Below, in pieces: positions 10,705 to 23,062 of a stretch of 64,000 nt of DNA. The notes under the pieces are model-generated. The model did not search any database. It was not told where the DNA came from and worked only from the letters and a program-made list of their open reading frames with translations. Source of the DNA: Neoceratodus forsteri (taxonomy: Eukaryota; Chordata; Ceratodontiformes; Ceratodontidae); contig JADMNL010000028.1 of assembly GCA_016271365.2 (NCBI GenBank), forward strand, positions 54,454,001 to 54,518,000, given 5' to 3'. Both the position numbers and the translations under genes were made by a program. Each line of letters starts with the position of its first letter. The stretch's first letter is position 1.

Positions 10705-12740
10705 AACTGAGATATATATCCTAGGTGACTTCAATTCTAACCGATTCTCCAATGCTAGCTCTAAGCTATACGATCAAGTGAATGCCCTAAATCTGACCCA
10801 ACAAATTTTGGAACCCACACACTTGAATCACAAATCCCAGAACCACTCCCTCTTAGACTGGGCCCACACCTCACATCTACATCGGATGCTTGAGGCCAGA
10901 CTCCTTCTGCACTCTCTAAGCGACCACCACATGATCTACATGGTAAGGAGAATATTCAGGCCCCAAACACCTCCCCCACGTACACTGCTCACTAGGGTCT
11001 ACAAATCTCTTGACCTCGCAGCACTCTTAAATGACCTGTCAAATGTTGACTGGTCCTTCATCCGTCGGGCATCCTCCATTGACACTGCCCTTGGACTTTT
11101 CAAGTCCACATTCCTCACTGTCTGGGAATACTATGCACCGCTCAGAAGGATTCGAGTGAGAGGTGCTCACCTGCCTTAGGTCACCGCCAATATCATTGAC
11201 CAACTCCATGCTAGGGACCAGGCCTAGAAAACATATAAGGCAATGGCACCCTGTAGACACATCAACTGTACCGCACACTCCGTAACTCCTGCACTAGGCT
11301 TCTCCATCAGGCCAAAGCAAACTACTTCAAAACCTCCTTCCTCATTAATACAAATCACCCTGCCAAATTCTGGAAAACAAGCAAATCACTGTTCTCCCCA
11401 CCCAGCCCCCATCCAAAACCCTTAATGTAGCAGGCTCCATTGTCTCTGAACCGGGTGCAGTGGCCTCCATTTTTAACACCTTCTTTACTAGCTGTGCATC
11501 TTTTCTTCTAGCCTCTCTCCCTCATGACACCACGAGACCCGCCTATTTCACCCACCTCCCAGGCCTCCTGCTTCTCCTTTCACCTGGTTACCCCAACAGA
11601 GGTGTTAAAAGTCTTGTTGGCACTCAATCCCTCCAAAGGTAAATGTCCCTCAGGTCTGGACTCCAAAATGCTCCACCTATCTGCCCCTGCCATTACCACC
11701 CCACTGGCCACTCTCTTCAGTTCCTCTTTCTCACTTGCTGCAATCCCATCTGACTGGAAACATACCACAGTTGTCCACCTCCCTAAAGGTGGTGACCCCT
11801 CCTCACTGGACAATTACCACCCTATCTCCCTACTCCCCATCTTTGCCAAACTACAGGAGTGCCTTGTTCCCTCCCAGCTCTCCTCATTTCTTGACTCTTC
11901 ATCCATCTTCACTCCCTACCAGTCTGGATTTAGGAAGTCACAGTCCACCATTACAGACACACTGACTCCATCCTCACTGGAATGGATCATCTGTACACCA
12001 CCTCAGCTATCTTTGTCAACCTTGCCAAGGCTTACGACACCATCTCCCATGCCCTGCTAATATCCAAACTCTCCCATGCTGGATTGTCAGGTGCAGACAC
12101 CAGCTGGTTCCACTCCTACCTGACAGGCAGGACACAATCTGTAAGAATTGGCTCTCACACTTCTGTCCCCCTCCCTGTAACTACTGGGGTCCCACAAGGC
12201 TTGGTACTTGGTCAGTTTCTATTCTCAATTTTCCTGAATGACCTGCCCTCAGTATGCCCACTCACCTCCATTCACTTGTATGCTGACGACACTGTACTGT
12301 ATGCATCAGGTCCCTCCCCATCTGAAGTGGCCACTAGACTCCAGGAGGGCTTCAATGCTGTTCACTGCTGGTTTTCCTCAAACCAGCTCTTTCTTAACCC
12401 CAAGAAAACTGTCTTCCTTACCTTAGACACAAGGCAGAAACTCTCCCGACTACCCTCTAACCCCCACTTTCCATACCACTGATGGGACTCCCTTGGAGGC
12501 TTGCATCTCCTTCAGATACCTCAGTGTCTGGCTCGACCAGCAGCTCGACTTCTCAGTTCACATTGACTCAATCCACAAGAAACTTCATCCCAAGCCAGGC
12601 GCCATATGTCGCAACAGGGGCTGCATCCCTCTGGGAACATGCAAGGCAATCATCCAGGAAATGAGCCTCCTTATATTGGACTATGGAGATGTAGTATACA
12701 GTGCTGCCCCCAAGTCCTCTTTAGCCAGGGTTAATGTAAT
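10705..12740 (+). mobile_element. L2-like LINE, 5'- and 3'-truncated
   Basis: The plus strand encodes the end of an endonuclease (GDFNS near 10720, LLDW near 10850, SDHHMIY near 10920), a linker, then an RT. RT signatures are ISLLP near 11825, YQSGFRKSQST near 11920, VNLAKAYDTISHALL at 12015-12060, TTGVPQG at 12180-12200 and LYADDTVLY at 12275-12305. The frame shifts several times. Similarity to the RTs at 25330-25560 and 57815-58966 puts it in the CR1/L2 group. The usual 3' tail is absent; coding sequence stops near 12740. Confidence 0.85.
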
Positions 12741-12928
12741 AGGGTGTGTGTACAGTGTGCAGCCAATGTTACATGAAACCTGACAAAGATTCCATGTAGT
12801 GCAGCTTAAATTGACCCATGCCAAGACACCGAGTGACAATTCATCACTCTGCTGGTTCAGGAGTTAAGACTGTAATTTTCCTGCCTATTCATTTAAATGG
12901 TGACTGCCCAGAGAAGGTGAGATATGAA

Positions 12929-13110
12929 AAAATTACTCACCTTAGTAATGTTGTTTCTTCTAATGGAGTCTTGCTGTATTATGACATATGCGGTTAGGGC
13001 CTGCCTTTCAACTGCCCCAGAGAACAAAGAGTTAAACTTTCCATGACTAGCATGGAATGTTCACCACAAGCTCGGTTGAAGCCCCTGTCTGCTGTTGTTT
13101 AAACTGCAAC
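12929..13110. repeat. DIRS left inverted terminal repeat
   Basis: Matches the reverse complement of 18456-18598, including GCATGGAATGTTCACCAC and GAAGCCCCTGTCTGCTG. The left copy has about 20 extra bases (near 12983-13003) and an outer extension, TTACTCACCTTAGTAATG, not present at the right end. That extension is the part matched by the internal complementary region. Confidence 0.9.
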
Positions 13111-13375
13111 CATCAGATCCTTACGAGCAAAGACTCACTAGGTGTTCTGTGTGGAAACTGTAAAATTCTTACTAGCCAACTGGCAAATATATAAAAAGTT
13201 TTTTGGTTTCAAAGGAAGACTCAAGTCAGGAAACCCAAAAACAAAACACATCCAAAACACAACCTCTCACCCAAACCAAAAAGGGGGTGTAAAAAGGACA
13301 TCCCTAGGGTGCCAACACTGCTCGTGCCCACCCACATCCCAAAATCTAGGTTCTGAGAGGGGAGGCGGGGGGGAT

Positions 13376-13470
13376 CAGAATACAGCAAGACTCCATTAGA
13401 AGAAACAACATTACTAAGATGAGTAATTTTGTCTTCAAACAACATGAAGTCTTGCTGTATTCTAACATAT
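13376..13470. repeat. DIRS internal complementary region
   Basis: The first half (13378-13432) is the reverse complement of the left outer terminus (GAATACAGCAAGACTCCATT then AGAAGAAACAACATTACTAA). The second half (13440-13465) is the reverse complement of the right outer terminus (ACAACATGAAGTCTTGCTG). The two termini are therefore joined here as in a circle junction, as expected from the established DIRS replication model in which this region templates circularisation. Confidence 0.9.
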
Positions 13471-13475
13471 GCAGA

Positions 13476-14400
13476 CTACCAAGCAGTACCTCTATGGAGA
13501 AGGGACAGAACCCACTTTGGGAATAGGCTCTGAAGTACTGCTGTACCAAACCAAGCATCACTCCTAGCCTGGATATCCAGAGAGTAATGCTTGGTGAAAG
13601 TATGTACTGTTTTCCAGGTGGCTGCTTGACAAATTTCTAAGAAAGGAACATCCCTGGCAGCAGCCAGGGAAGCAGCTATACCTCTAGTGGAATGAGCCCT
13701 CAGGCCTGAGGGTGGAGTTCTACCCAGTTTTTCACAGCAGAATTGTATACAAGAAACAATCCACCTGGCAAGAGATCTCAGTGGCAGGTTTGCCTTTACC
13801 AACTTTTCCATAAGTAAGGAACAACTGGAGGGATTCAAACCTGTGATCCTTGGTACACTCTATGTAGTAGCTAAGGGCTCTTTTAACAACAAAGTTATGT
13901 AGCCTCCTCTCTCCTGAGGAGGAATTGTCAGTGAAGAAAACAGGGAGAGATATAGACTGGTTGAGGTGGAAATCTGAAACCACTTTAGGTAAGAACTTTC
14001 TGTTAGTTCTAAGGACCACTTTATCTCTGTGAAAAGAGATGAAATCAGATTCCACTGACAGGGCTTGCAATTCACTGATACATCTGGCAGAAGTAATGGC
14101 TACCAAAAACAGAGTTTTCCAAGTCAAGAACTTAAGCTCTGCTGAGGACAAAGGCTCAAAGGGGGGTTGCATAAGCTGAACAAAGCAAACATTAAGGTCC
14201 CAAGCAGGAGCAGGATCCCTAAAGGGGGGATTGGTGTGAAGCAATCCCTTGAAAAACTTACAGAATACAGGATGGGATGATAGAGCGGAAGACTTGCCTA
14301 CTGACATGAAAGCAGAAACAGCTGCCAAGTGTACTTTAAGGGTAGCTGGTCTGAGGCCTAGTCCATTAAGATGGGCCATATAATCCAGAACCATAGGCAA
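13476..14400 (-). pseudogene. DIRS tyrosine recombinase
   Basis: This integrase-like recombinase would insert the circular DNA intermediate. The N-terminal helical domain is at 14400-14200 (LRPATLKVHLAAVSAF). The catalytic domain shows the first Arg in ITSARCISELQAL, the HxxR in HSTRGIAAS and the nucleophile Tyr in FTKHYSLD, so the R-H-R-Y set is visible. The frame breaks once, between the piece ending at 13732 and the piece starting at 13838, so the protein is split before HxxR. The 14400 edge is an open-frame edge; the true start may be upstream. Confidence 0.9.
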
Positions 14401-14802
14401 TTCAGCAGAGTCTGGAGAAATATTCTTCTTAGAACACCAAATGCTGAATCTTTTCCATTTGGAGTTGTAAGTCTTCCTGGTGGAAGGCTTTCAAGAAGCC
14501 TTAAGGATATCCAGAACCCCTTGGGAAAGATGTAGATCTGCAAACTCTAACTCTTCAAGAGCCAAGCCTTGAGATTGAGAGACTGAAGATCTGGTACCAA
14601 ATCTTCCCCTGAGAGGATGTTAACAGGTTGTAATTCCTGGGAAGAGACAGAGGAAGGTGGACTGCTAGAGACAGCAACAAGGGATACCATGGCTGTCTTG
14701 CCCAGTCTGGAGCAATCAGAATCACATTTTAAGGTTGTGACCTTATCTTGACTAGCACCCTGAACAGGAGAGGGAAGGGGGGGAAGCATACAGGAATTTC
14801 CC

Positions 14803-15650
14803 TTACCAGTTCAGAATCAGAGCATCCAGAGGGACTGAGCTCAAGACTGGGGGTCTGCAACAAGAAAGAAAAAGTTGGTGATTGTCTGGGGCTGCAAAAA
14901 GATCTATCTCTGGTGTGCCCCATCTTGAGAAAATCACTTTCAAAACTAGAGGATCTAGGGCCCATTCGTGATGGCCCTGGGATATTCTGCTCAGTGCATC
15001 TGCTAGGACATTGTCCTTCCCTGGGAGGTGAACTGCTATCAGAAAGGTTTGCAGGGAATAGGCCATGGACCACAACTTCATTGCTTCTGTGCACAAGGCC
15101 ATAGACCGAGTGCCTCCTTGCTTGTTGATGTACCACATGGTGGTGATGTTGTCTGTTCTGACCTGAACCACCTTGTTCTGTACAGATTTGGAAAAAGCTT
15201 GCAGTGCCAAAAACACTGCTCTGAGTTCCAAGAGATTGATGCGAAGCAGAGATTCCTGAGGTGATCCCAGTCCTTGGGTGGTAAGATCCACAAAATGGTC
15301 TCCCCAGCCCAGCAGGGAAGCATCTGTGGTGAGTGGCACTGAATAAGACTGAGTGACAAATAGAACCCCTTGTCTCAAATTGTCCAGATCCTGCCACCAT
15401 TGCAAGGCTTGGATCAGGGTTCGAGTCACTGGGACTAGTTTGGTAAGGGAATCCTTTCTTTGGGACCAAAAGGCTCTTAAATGGAACTGAATGTCCCTCA
15501 TTTGGAATCTTGCTCCCTGCACCACTGCTGTGGAAGCTGCCATGTGGCCCAGTAGCTGAAGGAAATGCCTTGCTGGTCGAGACACCTGAAGGGTGAATGA
15601 AAAGGCCAGTTCCATAAGGGTCCTTGCCCTTTCCAGGGGAAGAAGGCTCT
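14803..15650 (-). pseudogene. DIRS RNase H and following conserved domain
   Basis: RNase H features appear in order: TTDASLLGWG, INLLELRAVFLAL, VRTDNITTMWYINKQ and HLPGKDNVLADALSR. Next comes EIDLFAAPDNHQ, and past a frameshift at about 14800, YAFPP-like and ILIAPDWARQPWYP-like segments. These are conserved at this place in vertebrate DIRS elements, where a methyltransferase-like domain has been described; I cannot confirm that function here. A frameshift near 15650 separates it from the RT. Confidence 0.85.
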
Positions 15651-16175
15651 TGCCTTTACTGTATCCAGTTCTGCACCTATAAAGGTGAGGAGCTGTACTG
15701 ATTTGAGAACTGACTTTGGTAGGTTGAGAAGGAATCCTAAGGAAGTGAGCACTTGCTGGGTCACTTGCAGATGTGACTTGACTTGGTCTGGAGACTGACC
15801 TACTATGAGCCAGTCGTCCAAGTATGGGAAGATGGAGATCTTTTTTCTTCTTAGGAAGGCAACTACTACTGCCAGGCATTTTGTGAAAACCCTTGGGGCT
15901 GATGTTAAGCCAAAAGGCATTGCTCTGAATTGATAGTGGCCTGAGGGCAACTCGAACCTGAGGTACTTTCTGCGGAAGCACCTGATGGGAATGTGAAAGT
16001 AGGCATCTTTGTGGTCCAGGGAGGCTAGCCAGTCCCCTGGCCTTAGAGAGGGAAGGATAATTCCCAGAGTTACCATTTTGAACTTTGGCTTCAAAAGATG
16101 TTTGTTCAGATATCTTAGGTCCAGGATGGGCCACCATTCTCCTTGTCTTTTGGGGTTAGAAGTACCTGGGTACAA
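15498..16175 (-). pseudogene. DIRS reverse transcriptase
   Basis: RT motifs in order: WPILDLRYLNKHLL, LDHKDAYFHIPI, MPFGLTSAPRVFTK and PYLDDWLI, with the catalytic Asp pair intact. The fingers and palm belong to the group shared by DIRS and LTR elements. The frame is open from 16175, overlapping the end of gag (which reaches 16115 in another frame), so gag and RT are separated by a frameshift near 16150. The RT frame is lost near 15650 and its last part is spurious. Confidence 0.9.
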
Positions 16176-18062
16176 TCCTTTGCCCTGTGTAGGGTGGGAA
16201 CTCTATCTATAGCTCTGAGAGCTAGGAGAGAAGAAACCTCTGCCTCTAGGGCAAGGGTCTCTGAGAGATTTGCAGGTGGAAAAGATCTGGCTCTCATCTT
16301 GGGAAATTTTTTGAAGCTGAGAACCAGTCCCTGGCTTACTACTTCTAGGACCCACTTGTCTGATGTAAGAGACTTCCAGTCCTGGACAAAGAAAGCCAGC
16401 CTGCCCCCTACTGGTATGGGAGAATTGACCGGGCAGACCCATCGGGGCATCTGCTTGGCAGGGGCTTTAGGCTGAGGGATAGATGCAGGCCTGCTCATCC
16501 CCCTTCTGCCTCTCCCTCTAAAGAACCCCCTCTGCGAAAAGGAAGAAGAGGATGCCTGAGCTTGGTAAAAAGGCCTTTGGAAAGGCCTGCCCCTGCCCCA
16601 TGACTGCTGCCTTTGAGGAATTGCTTGCCTTTCTTTGGCCTGACCACTCCTGTAAGTGGTCCTATACTCATCCATCTTCTTCATGTAATTCTCTGTCTGC
16701 TCCCCAAACAGAGAATGACCAATTACAGGAAAATCCATGGCCTTAGCCTGGGTATCCTGTAAGAGGCTAGTACATCTGAGCCAAGCCATCCTCCAATAAG
16801 CCACAGATGTAGCCATGACTCTTGATGATACATCATTGGAGTCTACAGCAGCATGAAACTGTACTTTCAATGTCTCATTCCCATCTGCAGCCACCTGCTC
16901 CAGCTCCTTGGCAAGCAGGTTGGGGGCCTGTTTAGCCAGAGCCAGCACAGTGTCCCACCTGGACTTCTGGTATCTGGCTGTATGGGCCATATAGTTAGCC
17001 TGCCTGAGTCCCAAAGATGCTGCCATGTATTGTTTCTTTGCCATGGCATCAATCTTCCTGGAGTCCTTGTCTGGGGGTGTGTGATGCTAAGGGGATGTTT
17101 GCCTTATCACAGGCAGCAGCCTGCACAACCCCAACATGACTGCATTGCTGAGAAAGGAACTCCATGTCTGAGCCTGACAGAGTGTACCTCTTGTCCATTC
17201 ATCTGTCCACAGGAGGAATAGAATTAGGAGACTTAAGAATTTTTTGTGTCTGTTTCCCAAAGGATTTGTAGAGGGGATCAGACAGTCTTCTGGACTCTGG
17301 GATGTCCATCATCTCAACATAATCAGGCTCTTCTTGATCCTCTGCTGCTTCCTCCACAGGAAGCTGGAGGATACGAGCCACTTTTCTGTAAAACATATAG
17401 TGTGAAGGGGACTTAGAAAGCCTAGGAGGAGAAACTCCTGAAGGTCTGTCTGGGGAGATGTCTGGGTCAATAGGCACATCCAGACTTTGACCATCACCAT
17501 AATCATCCTCATACTCTCCCTCCTTCTCCTCCTCCGGTTCATAAAATTCTTCTAAAGTATAATCTGGAACCGGGGTAACTGACCGAACCGAGCCCCTGCC
17601 AGATGGTGCCGGTTCGGTCGGAAACGAACTAAGCGATTGCACAATCCTTATCGCCTTGGCTATCTCATCAGTGGTCAAAGTATGAAATTCTGGGTCTGAA
17701 CCAGTTGATTTGTCTTTTCTTTTCCTTTTTATCGGAACCAATTCCTCGGAATCATCTCTCCTTTTGCCTGAAGAAGTATCGCCCTGGTCAGAGGGCACTA
17801 CTTCTGGTTCGGTCGGAACCAAACCGGGCTGGCCATCTGGGTCAATGGACTTCTCGGCCTCCCTTTCCCTCAGTCTACATAATCTCTTTAACAGGGTAGA
17901 TTTGGGAAAATTCTTGCAAATTTGGCAGTCTGAATCGAGGTGGTCAAACCCCAGACAATAAACACAGGTGGTGTGGGGATCAGCCTTGGCAAAGACTTAC
18001 CCGCACACACTGCAGTGTTGAAACCCAGTGGGCCCGTTTTTTTTCTTGGGTTTCTCAGACAT
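16115..18062 (-). pseudogene. DIRS gag-like ORF
   Basis: The first Met is at 18062 (MSEKPKKKNGPTGF), followed by a Cys/His cluster of zinc-binding type (CSVCG, then CVYCLGFDHL and CQIC). A stop codon at 17997-17999 interrupts it after 21 codons. The frame then continues to 17199 with a Lys/Arg-rich stretch (IKRKRKDK) and an acidic Glu-rich segment. A frameshift near 17100 leads to 17044-16115 (MAKKQYMAASLGLRQANYMA and a Gly/Arg-rich tail FFRGRGRRGMSR, likely nucleic-acid binding). The end merges into the RT start. Confidence 0.82.
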
Positions 18063-18455
18063 GGACAGTCCTAACCAAAAACATGCCCTTTTTTCTGCAA
18101 TCCACCAGGCAAAACTCCCCTATTGGTTCCTGACTGTGTCACAGGTCTTGGAAAAAAAATAATTAAATCTGTTTTTTTTATAACTGATACGGACTGGTTG
18201 CCACACTCTAAAGTAAGCACAAGTTTTTTTACCTCAAACTGATCAGTTCAGCCGAACCGATCCACAATTTACAAGTTCCACACAGAAACAGAACAAAAAC
18301 CTATCTAGTACTCACGGTACCACAGACAGAGACTTGAACCGACTAAGCGGCAACAGCAAATCGGTAGAAACCGACCGAAAGCCAACACTTCAAGCGACTT
18401 TTGAACCAGCAGCAGGAGAAATCTCTGGAGTGACTGTTCAGTGAGGCGGAGTAAA

Positions 18456-18598
18456 GAATCTGACAGTTGCAGTTTAAACAACAGCAGACAGGGGCTTCAA
18501 CCGAGCTCGTGGTGAACATTCCATGCTAGTTATGGAAAGTCTAACTGTTTGTTCTCTGGGGCAGTTGAAAGTCAGAATACAGCAAGACTTCATGTTGT
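18456..18598. repeat. DIRS right inverted terminal repeat
   Basis: Reverse complement of the left terminus from 12955 to 13110, with a few substitutions and without the 20-base segment found at the left. It ends at about CATGTTGT, which is where the internal complementary region match ends. Confidence 0.9.
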
Positions 18599-19107
18599 CT
18601 GAAACTGTTTTCTGTCTCCATTTACAGAGGCAATTCTTTTGCTATAAATAAACATAGAACATTTAATTTATCTAATCACATATCTGATAAGAAAGCCTGT
18701 ATTTGATAGAGAAGTCCCATATTCCTCAAGCTGGTTTCGGTAGGGATATAGGGCAGACTGGATGGACTAATAGGGCTTTATATGTTCTTTCCTTTCCTTT
18801 GTAGGTTTTTATGTTATTAAACTGTTCATTTATGTGTTAATTTGTGTCCTTTATTTTCTGATAGTACTGTGTGCATACTTGGTGCAGAACCTCTATCTGA
18901 AAACTGTACAAAGCAAACCAGAAGTAGTTTAGAGGCCTATATCAGAGACGATGGTGTTGCTTTTGTTCTCTGTAGGACAAGAAACAAATGAGTACAGGAA
19001 CAAACTGCATGGTGCTTATTCTGTGCGAATCACTTTGTTTTGAACAAGTATGTTGAACTTGGCTGCCTTTATCAGTCAAACTACATGTCTCTTAGTGTTA
19101 ACATGTC
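18599..19107. other. No recognised feature
   Basis: About 500 bp of AT-rich DNA between the DIRS end and the CR1 tail. I see no open frame of interest and no repeat. Confidence 0.5.
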
Positions 19108-20015
19108 AGTTAGAAACATAGAAACATAGACTTTGATGGCAGATAAGGACCGCTAGGCCCATCTAGTCTGCCCATTTCCCTACCTACAGGATAGGCCGCA
19201 GATCCTAGTTAACCAACAGCCTATATCTTCCTGCCCCCCACAAGAATTGCCTTATGTCTGTCCCGTGCATTCTTGAATTCTCCCACAGTTTTAGACCCCA
19301 CAACCTCCTCAGAAAGGCTGTTCCATGCATCCACTACCCTCTCAGTGAAATAATACTTCCTCACTTGCCCTGAACTGCCCTCCTTCTATCTTTAAATTGT
19401 GTCCCCTTGTTCTTGCAAATCTCTTTTTCTGAAAGATGCTACCCTCTTGGACTTTGTTGATTCCACTGAGGTACTTAAAAGTTTCTATCATGTCCCCTCT
19501 CCCTTCTTTCCTCAAGGGTATACATATTAAGCTCCTTTAGTCTCTCCTCATACGGCTTCTCTTGAAGACCCTGCACCATTTTAGTTGCCCTCCTCTGGAC
19601 TGCCTCTATCTTGTCTATGTCCTTAGGAGATGGGGTCTCCAGAACTGGACACGGTACTCAGATGAGGTCTCACCAACTGTCTGTACAGAGGGATAACAAC
19701 TTCCTGTTTTCTGCTGCTGATGCCTCTCCCTATACATCCCAGTATACCCCAGCCCTCCCTACTGCCTTCTACATTGCTAGCTAACCTTAAGGTCATCTGA
19801 TATGATTACCCAGGTACCTTTCCTTTTTGTTGTTGTTACTACCTCACCACCCATTGTGTTATTCTTCCCTGGGTTCTTTTTTCCCAGGTGCATTATTTGC
19901 ATTTCTTTGCATTGAATCCTAGCTGCCATACTTCTGACCATTCCTCCAACCTTGCCAAGTCCCTTTTCATCCTTTCCACGTTCCTTGTGTATCAACCCTG
20001 TTGCAGATCTTTGTG

Positions 20016-20855
20016 TCATCTGCAAAGGCATACTTTTCCTTCCAGTCTCTCTGCAATGTCACTGATGAAGACATTAAAAAGGACAGGACCCAATACTGAA
20101 CCCTGCGGTACCCCACTAGTAACCCCTCTTTCTTCAGAGTGGACTCCATTTAAAATTACCTTCTGTGTCCTGTTGTGCAGCCAATGTTTTACCCAGGCTA
20201 CCACCCTGGGACCCACTCCCAGGCTGGTTAATTTGACTATTGATATTTTGTGTGGGACTGTGTCAAATGCCTTGCTAAAGTCTAGGTAGGCCATGTCCAC
20301 AGCCCCTTCCTGGTCTACTACTTTGGTCACCCAGTCAGAGAAATCTATTAGATTCGTCTGACATGACCTTCCTCCTGCGAACCCATGCTGCCTTCGGTCC
20401 TGTGCTCCACTAGCCTCTAGGTACTCAACTGTTCTTTCCTTCAGAAGTGACTCCATCACTTTCCCTACCACAGAGGTCAGACTAACAGGTCTGTAGTTTC
20501 CTGCCTCTGTCTTGGTCCCACTTTTGTGAAGGGGAATCACATCTGCTTTCCTCCAGTCCTTGGGTACCACACCATCCTCCCATGATTTATTAAAAAAAGT
20601 AGCCAGTAGTTTCACTAGTTCCTCCCTTAATTCTTTTAGAATTCTGAGGTGAATTCCATCAGGACCCATTTCTTTGTCCACCTTCAGTTTTAGGAGTTCT
20701 TGCAGAACCCTTTCTTCTGTGAAAGTACTGGGATCGACCCTCCTATCAAGAGTGCTTCTGTTAATTGGATTAGGCACTCCCCCCTCTTCTTTTGTGAATA
20801 CTGAGCAGAAATATTCATTCAGTATTCCTGCTTTTTCACTGTCCCCTCTGCCCAC
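20016..20855 (-). pseudogene. CR1 reverse transcriptase (copy D)
   Basis: Motifs in order: [67 protein letters not shown] and [17 protein letters not shown]. The frame is lost just before the catalytic FADD, which is found in another frame at about 20030 (AFADDTKIC), so a single indel near 20030 separates the palm halves. About 280 codons upstream of that point are open, indicating moderate age. Confidence 0.9.
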
Positions 20856-21152
20856 CCACTGTTCATTCTATTCAGCCTCACTATCTCTCCTTTGTCTTTC
20901 TCGCTCGTTGATGTACCTATAAAAGGTTTAATCCCACTTCTTAACTGAGTTGGCTATCTTTTCCTCAGTTTGGGCCTTTGCTATTCTGACTTCCCCCCTG
21001 TTTCCTTCTGCCTTAACTGGTACAGCTCTCTGTCCTGCTCCTTCTGTGTTTCCTTATACTTCCAGAATGCTATCTTTTCTTCCTGACTTTCACAGCCACC
21101 TCTTTTGAGAACCATAGTGGCTTTTTCTTTCATTTTGATTTGTTTATTTGCT

Positions 21153-22089
21153 TCACACAAAGGTTTGTTGCCCTGTGATGGCAGTTTTGATGATTCCCCA
21201 TTGTTGCTCCACACCTCCTTCTAGCCTGTTTGCTAGTGCTTTTCTGAGGCACTCTCCCATCTTGCCAAAGTCAGCCTTCCTAAAGTCCAGTACCCTCACT
21301 TTTGTATGGCTTGACTCTGTAGCTGAGTTTAACATGAACCACACTGTTTGATGGTCACTTGTCCCCAGATGGCAACCCACTTCTAGATCTGAGATCCTCT
21401 CACTGCCCACATTTGAGAGTACAAGGTCTAAGATTGCTCCCTCATGAGTGGGTTCCAAAACTAGCTGTCTAATGCCTGCCACCTGTAGGGCATCAAGAAT
21501 GGCCCTGCTCTTGGATGTGGCTGCAACAAATGTGCTCCAGTTAACATCTGGCATATTCAGGTCTCCCATCAACAGTATCTCCCCTTTCTCTGCCATTCTA
21601 AGAATGCCTTCTATCATATCTTTGTCCATTCCCTCCCCTGACATGGGGTCTGTACCTAACCCTGTGCAGATTGGTGCCCTTTCCAGTCTCCAAGGTGACC
21701 CACAGTGCCTCCTCTCCTCCCTGTTTACTCTTTTGTTCAGTTGCTTTTGTCCCTTCCTTTACATAGAGAGCTACTCCTCCCCCTCTTCTCCCCTGCCTGT
21801 CTCTCCTGTAGGTTATGTACCCTGGTATGTTAACATCCTAGTCATGGTTCTCTGTGTACCATGTTTCTGTGACTGCTATGATATCCAGGCATCCCTCTTC
21901 CATCAAGGCCACCAGCTCAGGGAGCTTGTTGCCCAGACAACGGGCATTGGTACTCATTACCCTCCATTTCCTGATGGCCTTACTCCCTTTTGCCCCATCC
22001 CTGTCCTTCTTGCTTTTGTCACTTTCTCCATTTACCCCTGCCCTTCTCCCTATTGACACCACCATGTTGGTGTTTGCCTCACTTACCAC
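21153..22089 (-). pseudogene. CR1 apurinic-type endonuclease (copy D)
   Basis: The N-terminal part (22089-21838) has ARCLGNKLPELVALMEEG and ITETWY-like AVTETWYTENHD, the first catalytic block. The C-terminal part (21644-21153) has LLMGDLNMPDVNW, ILDLVLSN and HLGTSDHQTVWF, the last catalytic His block. The middle (about 21840-21650) has lost its frame. This nuclease would nick target DNA for target-primed reverse transcription. Confidence 0.88.
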
Positions 22090-22245
22090 CGTGATTATTT
22101 GGGGGGCTAGGATTTCCCTGCTCCTTTCCAGTGTCTCCCCCCTTGGCTAGTTTAAAAGCTTGCCAATGAAGCATTTAAACCTATCACCTAGAATCCTGGT
22201 TCCCTCCTGGACAGATGCAGCCCATCATGCCAGTATAGGCTTGCA

Positions 22246-23062
22246 TCACTCCAGGTGGACCCCATTCCCCAATGAGCCAAATCCCTGAGCTCCACACCAG
22301 TTTTCAACCAATGATTGAATCCCATGGTGTGTGGCGCCTAACTCTCCTATGCCATAGATGGGCAGCATCTCTGAGAAGGTTACCGTGCGTGCTACTTGAC
22401 TAATGCCCCTCCCCAATTCCACAAACTCTTCCTGCACTTCTCTAATCCCTTTTTAGCCAGGTCATTTGTCCCTAGGTGGGCAATGACATCCAGCTCCCTC
22501 TCCTGTGCAGCTGCTCTGGCAATCCTGAGGATTCGCTCCCTGTCCCTCAAGCCATGGTGCCAGGCAGGCACCTGACCTCCCTCTCCCCTTCCTCCCCCAG
22601 TTCTGTCTTCCTAACAATGGAGTCCCCACCAGAGTTGTTCCTTCCCCTGCAGGGTCCCCTGCCTCCCTCCTGTGGGTCCCCTTTGTGGAGGTTCCCAGCA
22701 TCCTCCTTGGTCTCCGCTGTGGGTGCCTACATAGAGGAACCACGCTTTGCCAGAATGACATAGGAATTGTGGAGAGGTACAACTGGAGGGATGCACCTCT
22801 GTTCCACCACCCTCACCCTCCCTGAGCCCACTGTGGTCCAACCGCTCCTCTTTCTTGACAATCTCTGAGGCAACGGCAGTGGCACTGGTGGTCCCTGGAT
22901 GGAAGAGGAGGTCTCACAAATCCTGGACAACTCAGCCTGGAGATGAGCAACCTCCTTTCTCAGCCCAGAGAGGTGCCTGCAGATGGGACAACACCGCATC
23001 CTCCAGAACATCTCCTGGAAGACTGCTGCTCCACAGCCACTGCACTGCACCACTCCAATCAT
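22246..23062 (-). pseudogene. CR1 ORF1 with Cys cluster, coiled segment and esterase remnant
   Basis: The start (23062 down) carries Cys pairs CSGC and CCPICRHL followed by a heptad-like KEVAHLQAELSRI segment. The distal part (22437-22246) has QEEFVELGRGISQVARTVTF and MLPIYG, which match the esterase-type region seen more completely at 40435-40815. ORF1 of CR1 elements is known to carry such zinc-finger and SGNH-esterase-like domains. The frame changes several times between the two ends. Confidence 0.75.

Larger units (their letters stand above)
12929..18598 (-). mobile_element. DIRS-type tyrosine-recombinase retrotransposon, near complete
   Basis: On the minus strand the order is gag (18062 to about 16150), RT (about 16175 to 15650), RNase H (about 15650 to 14800), a conserved C-terminal block and tyrosine recombinase (14400 to 13480). 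The ends are inverted repeats (12929-13110 and 18456-18598), and an internal complementary region at 13376-13470 joins sequences matching both outer ends. These are the defining features of DIRS elements, which integrate by recombinase and leave no target duplication. This copy is dead: one gag stop and at least three frameshifts. Confidence 0.93.

Noticed and set aside
14729..15469. A 246-codon frame on the minus strand as a separate gene
   Set aside because: It is an alternative frame of the DIRS RNase H region; the RNase H motifs lie in the overlapping frame.
12929..18598. Endogenous retrovirus or Gypsy LTR element
   Set aside because: The RT is DIRS-like, the ends are inverted, an internal complementary region exists and the integrase is a tyrosine recombinase, not DDE.
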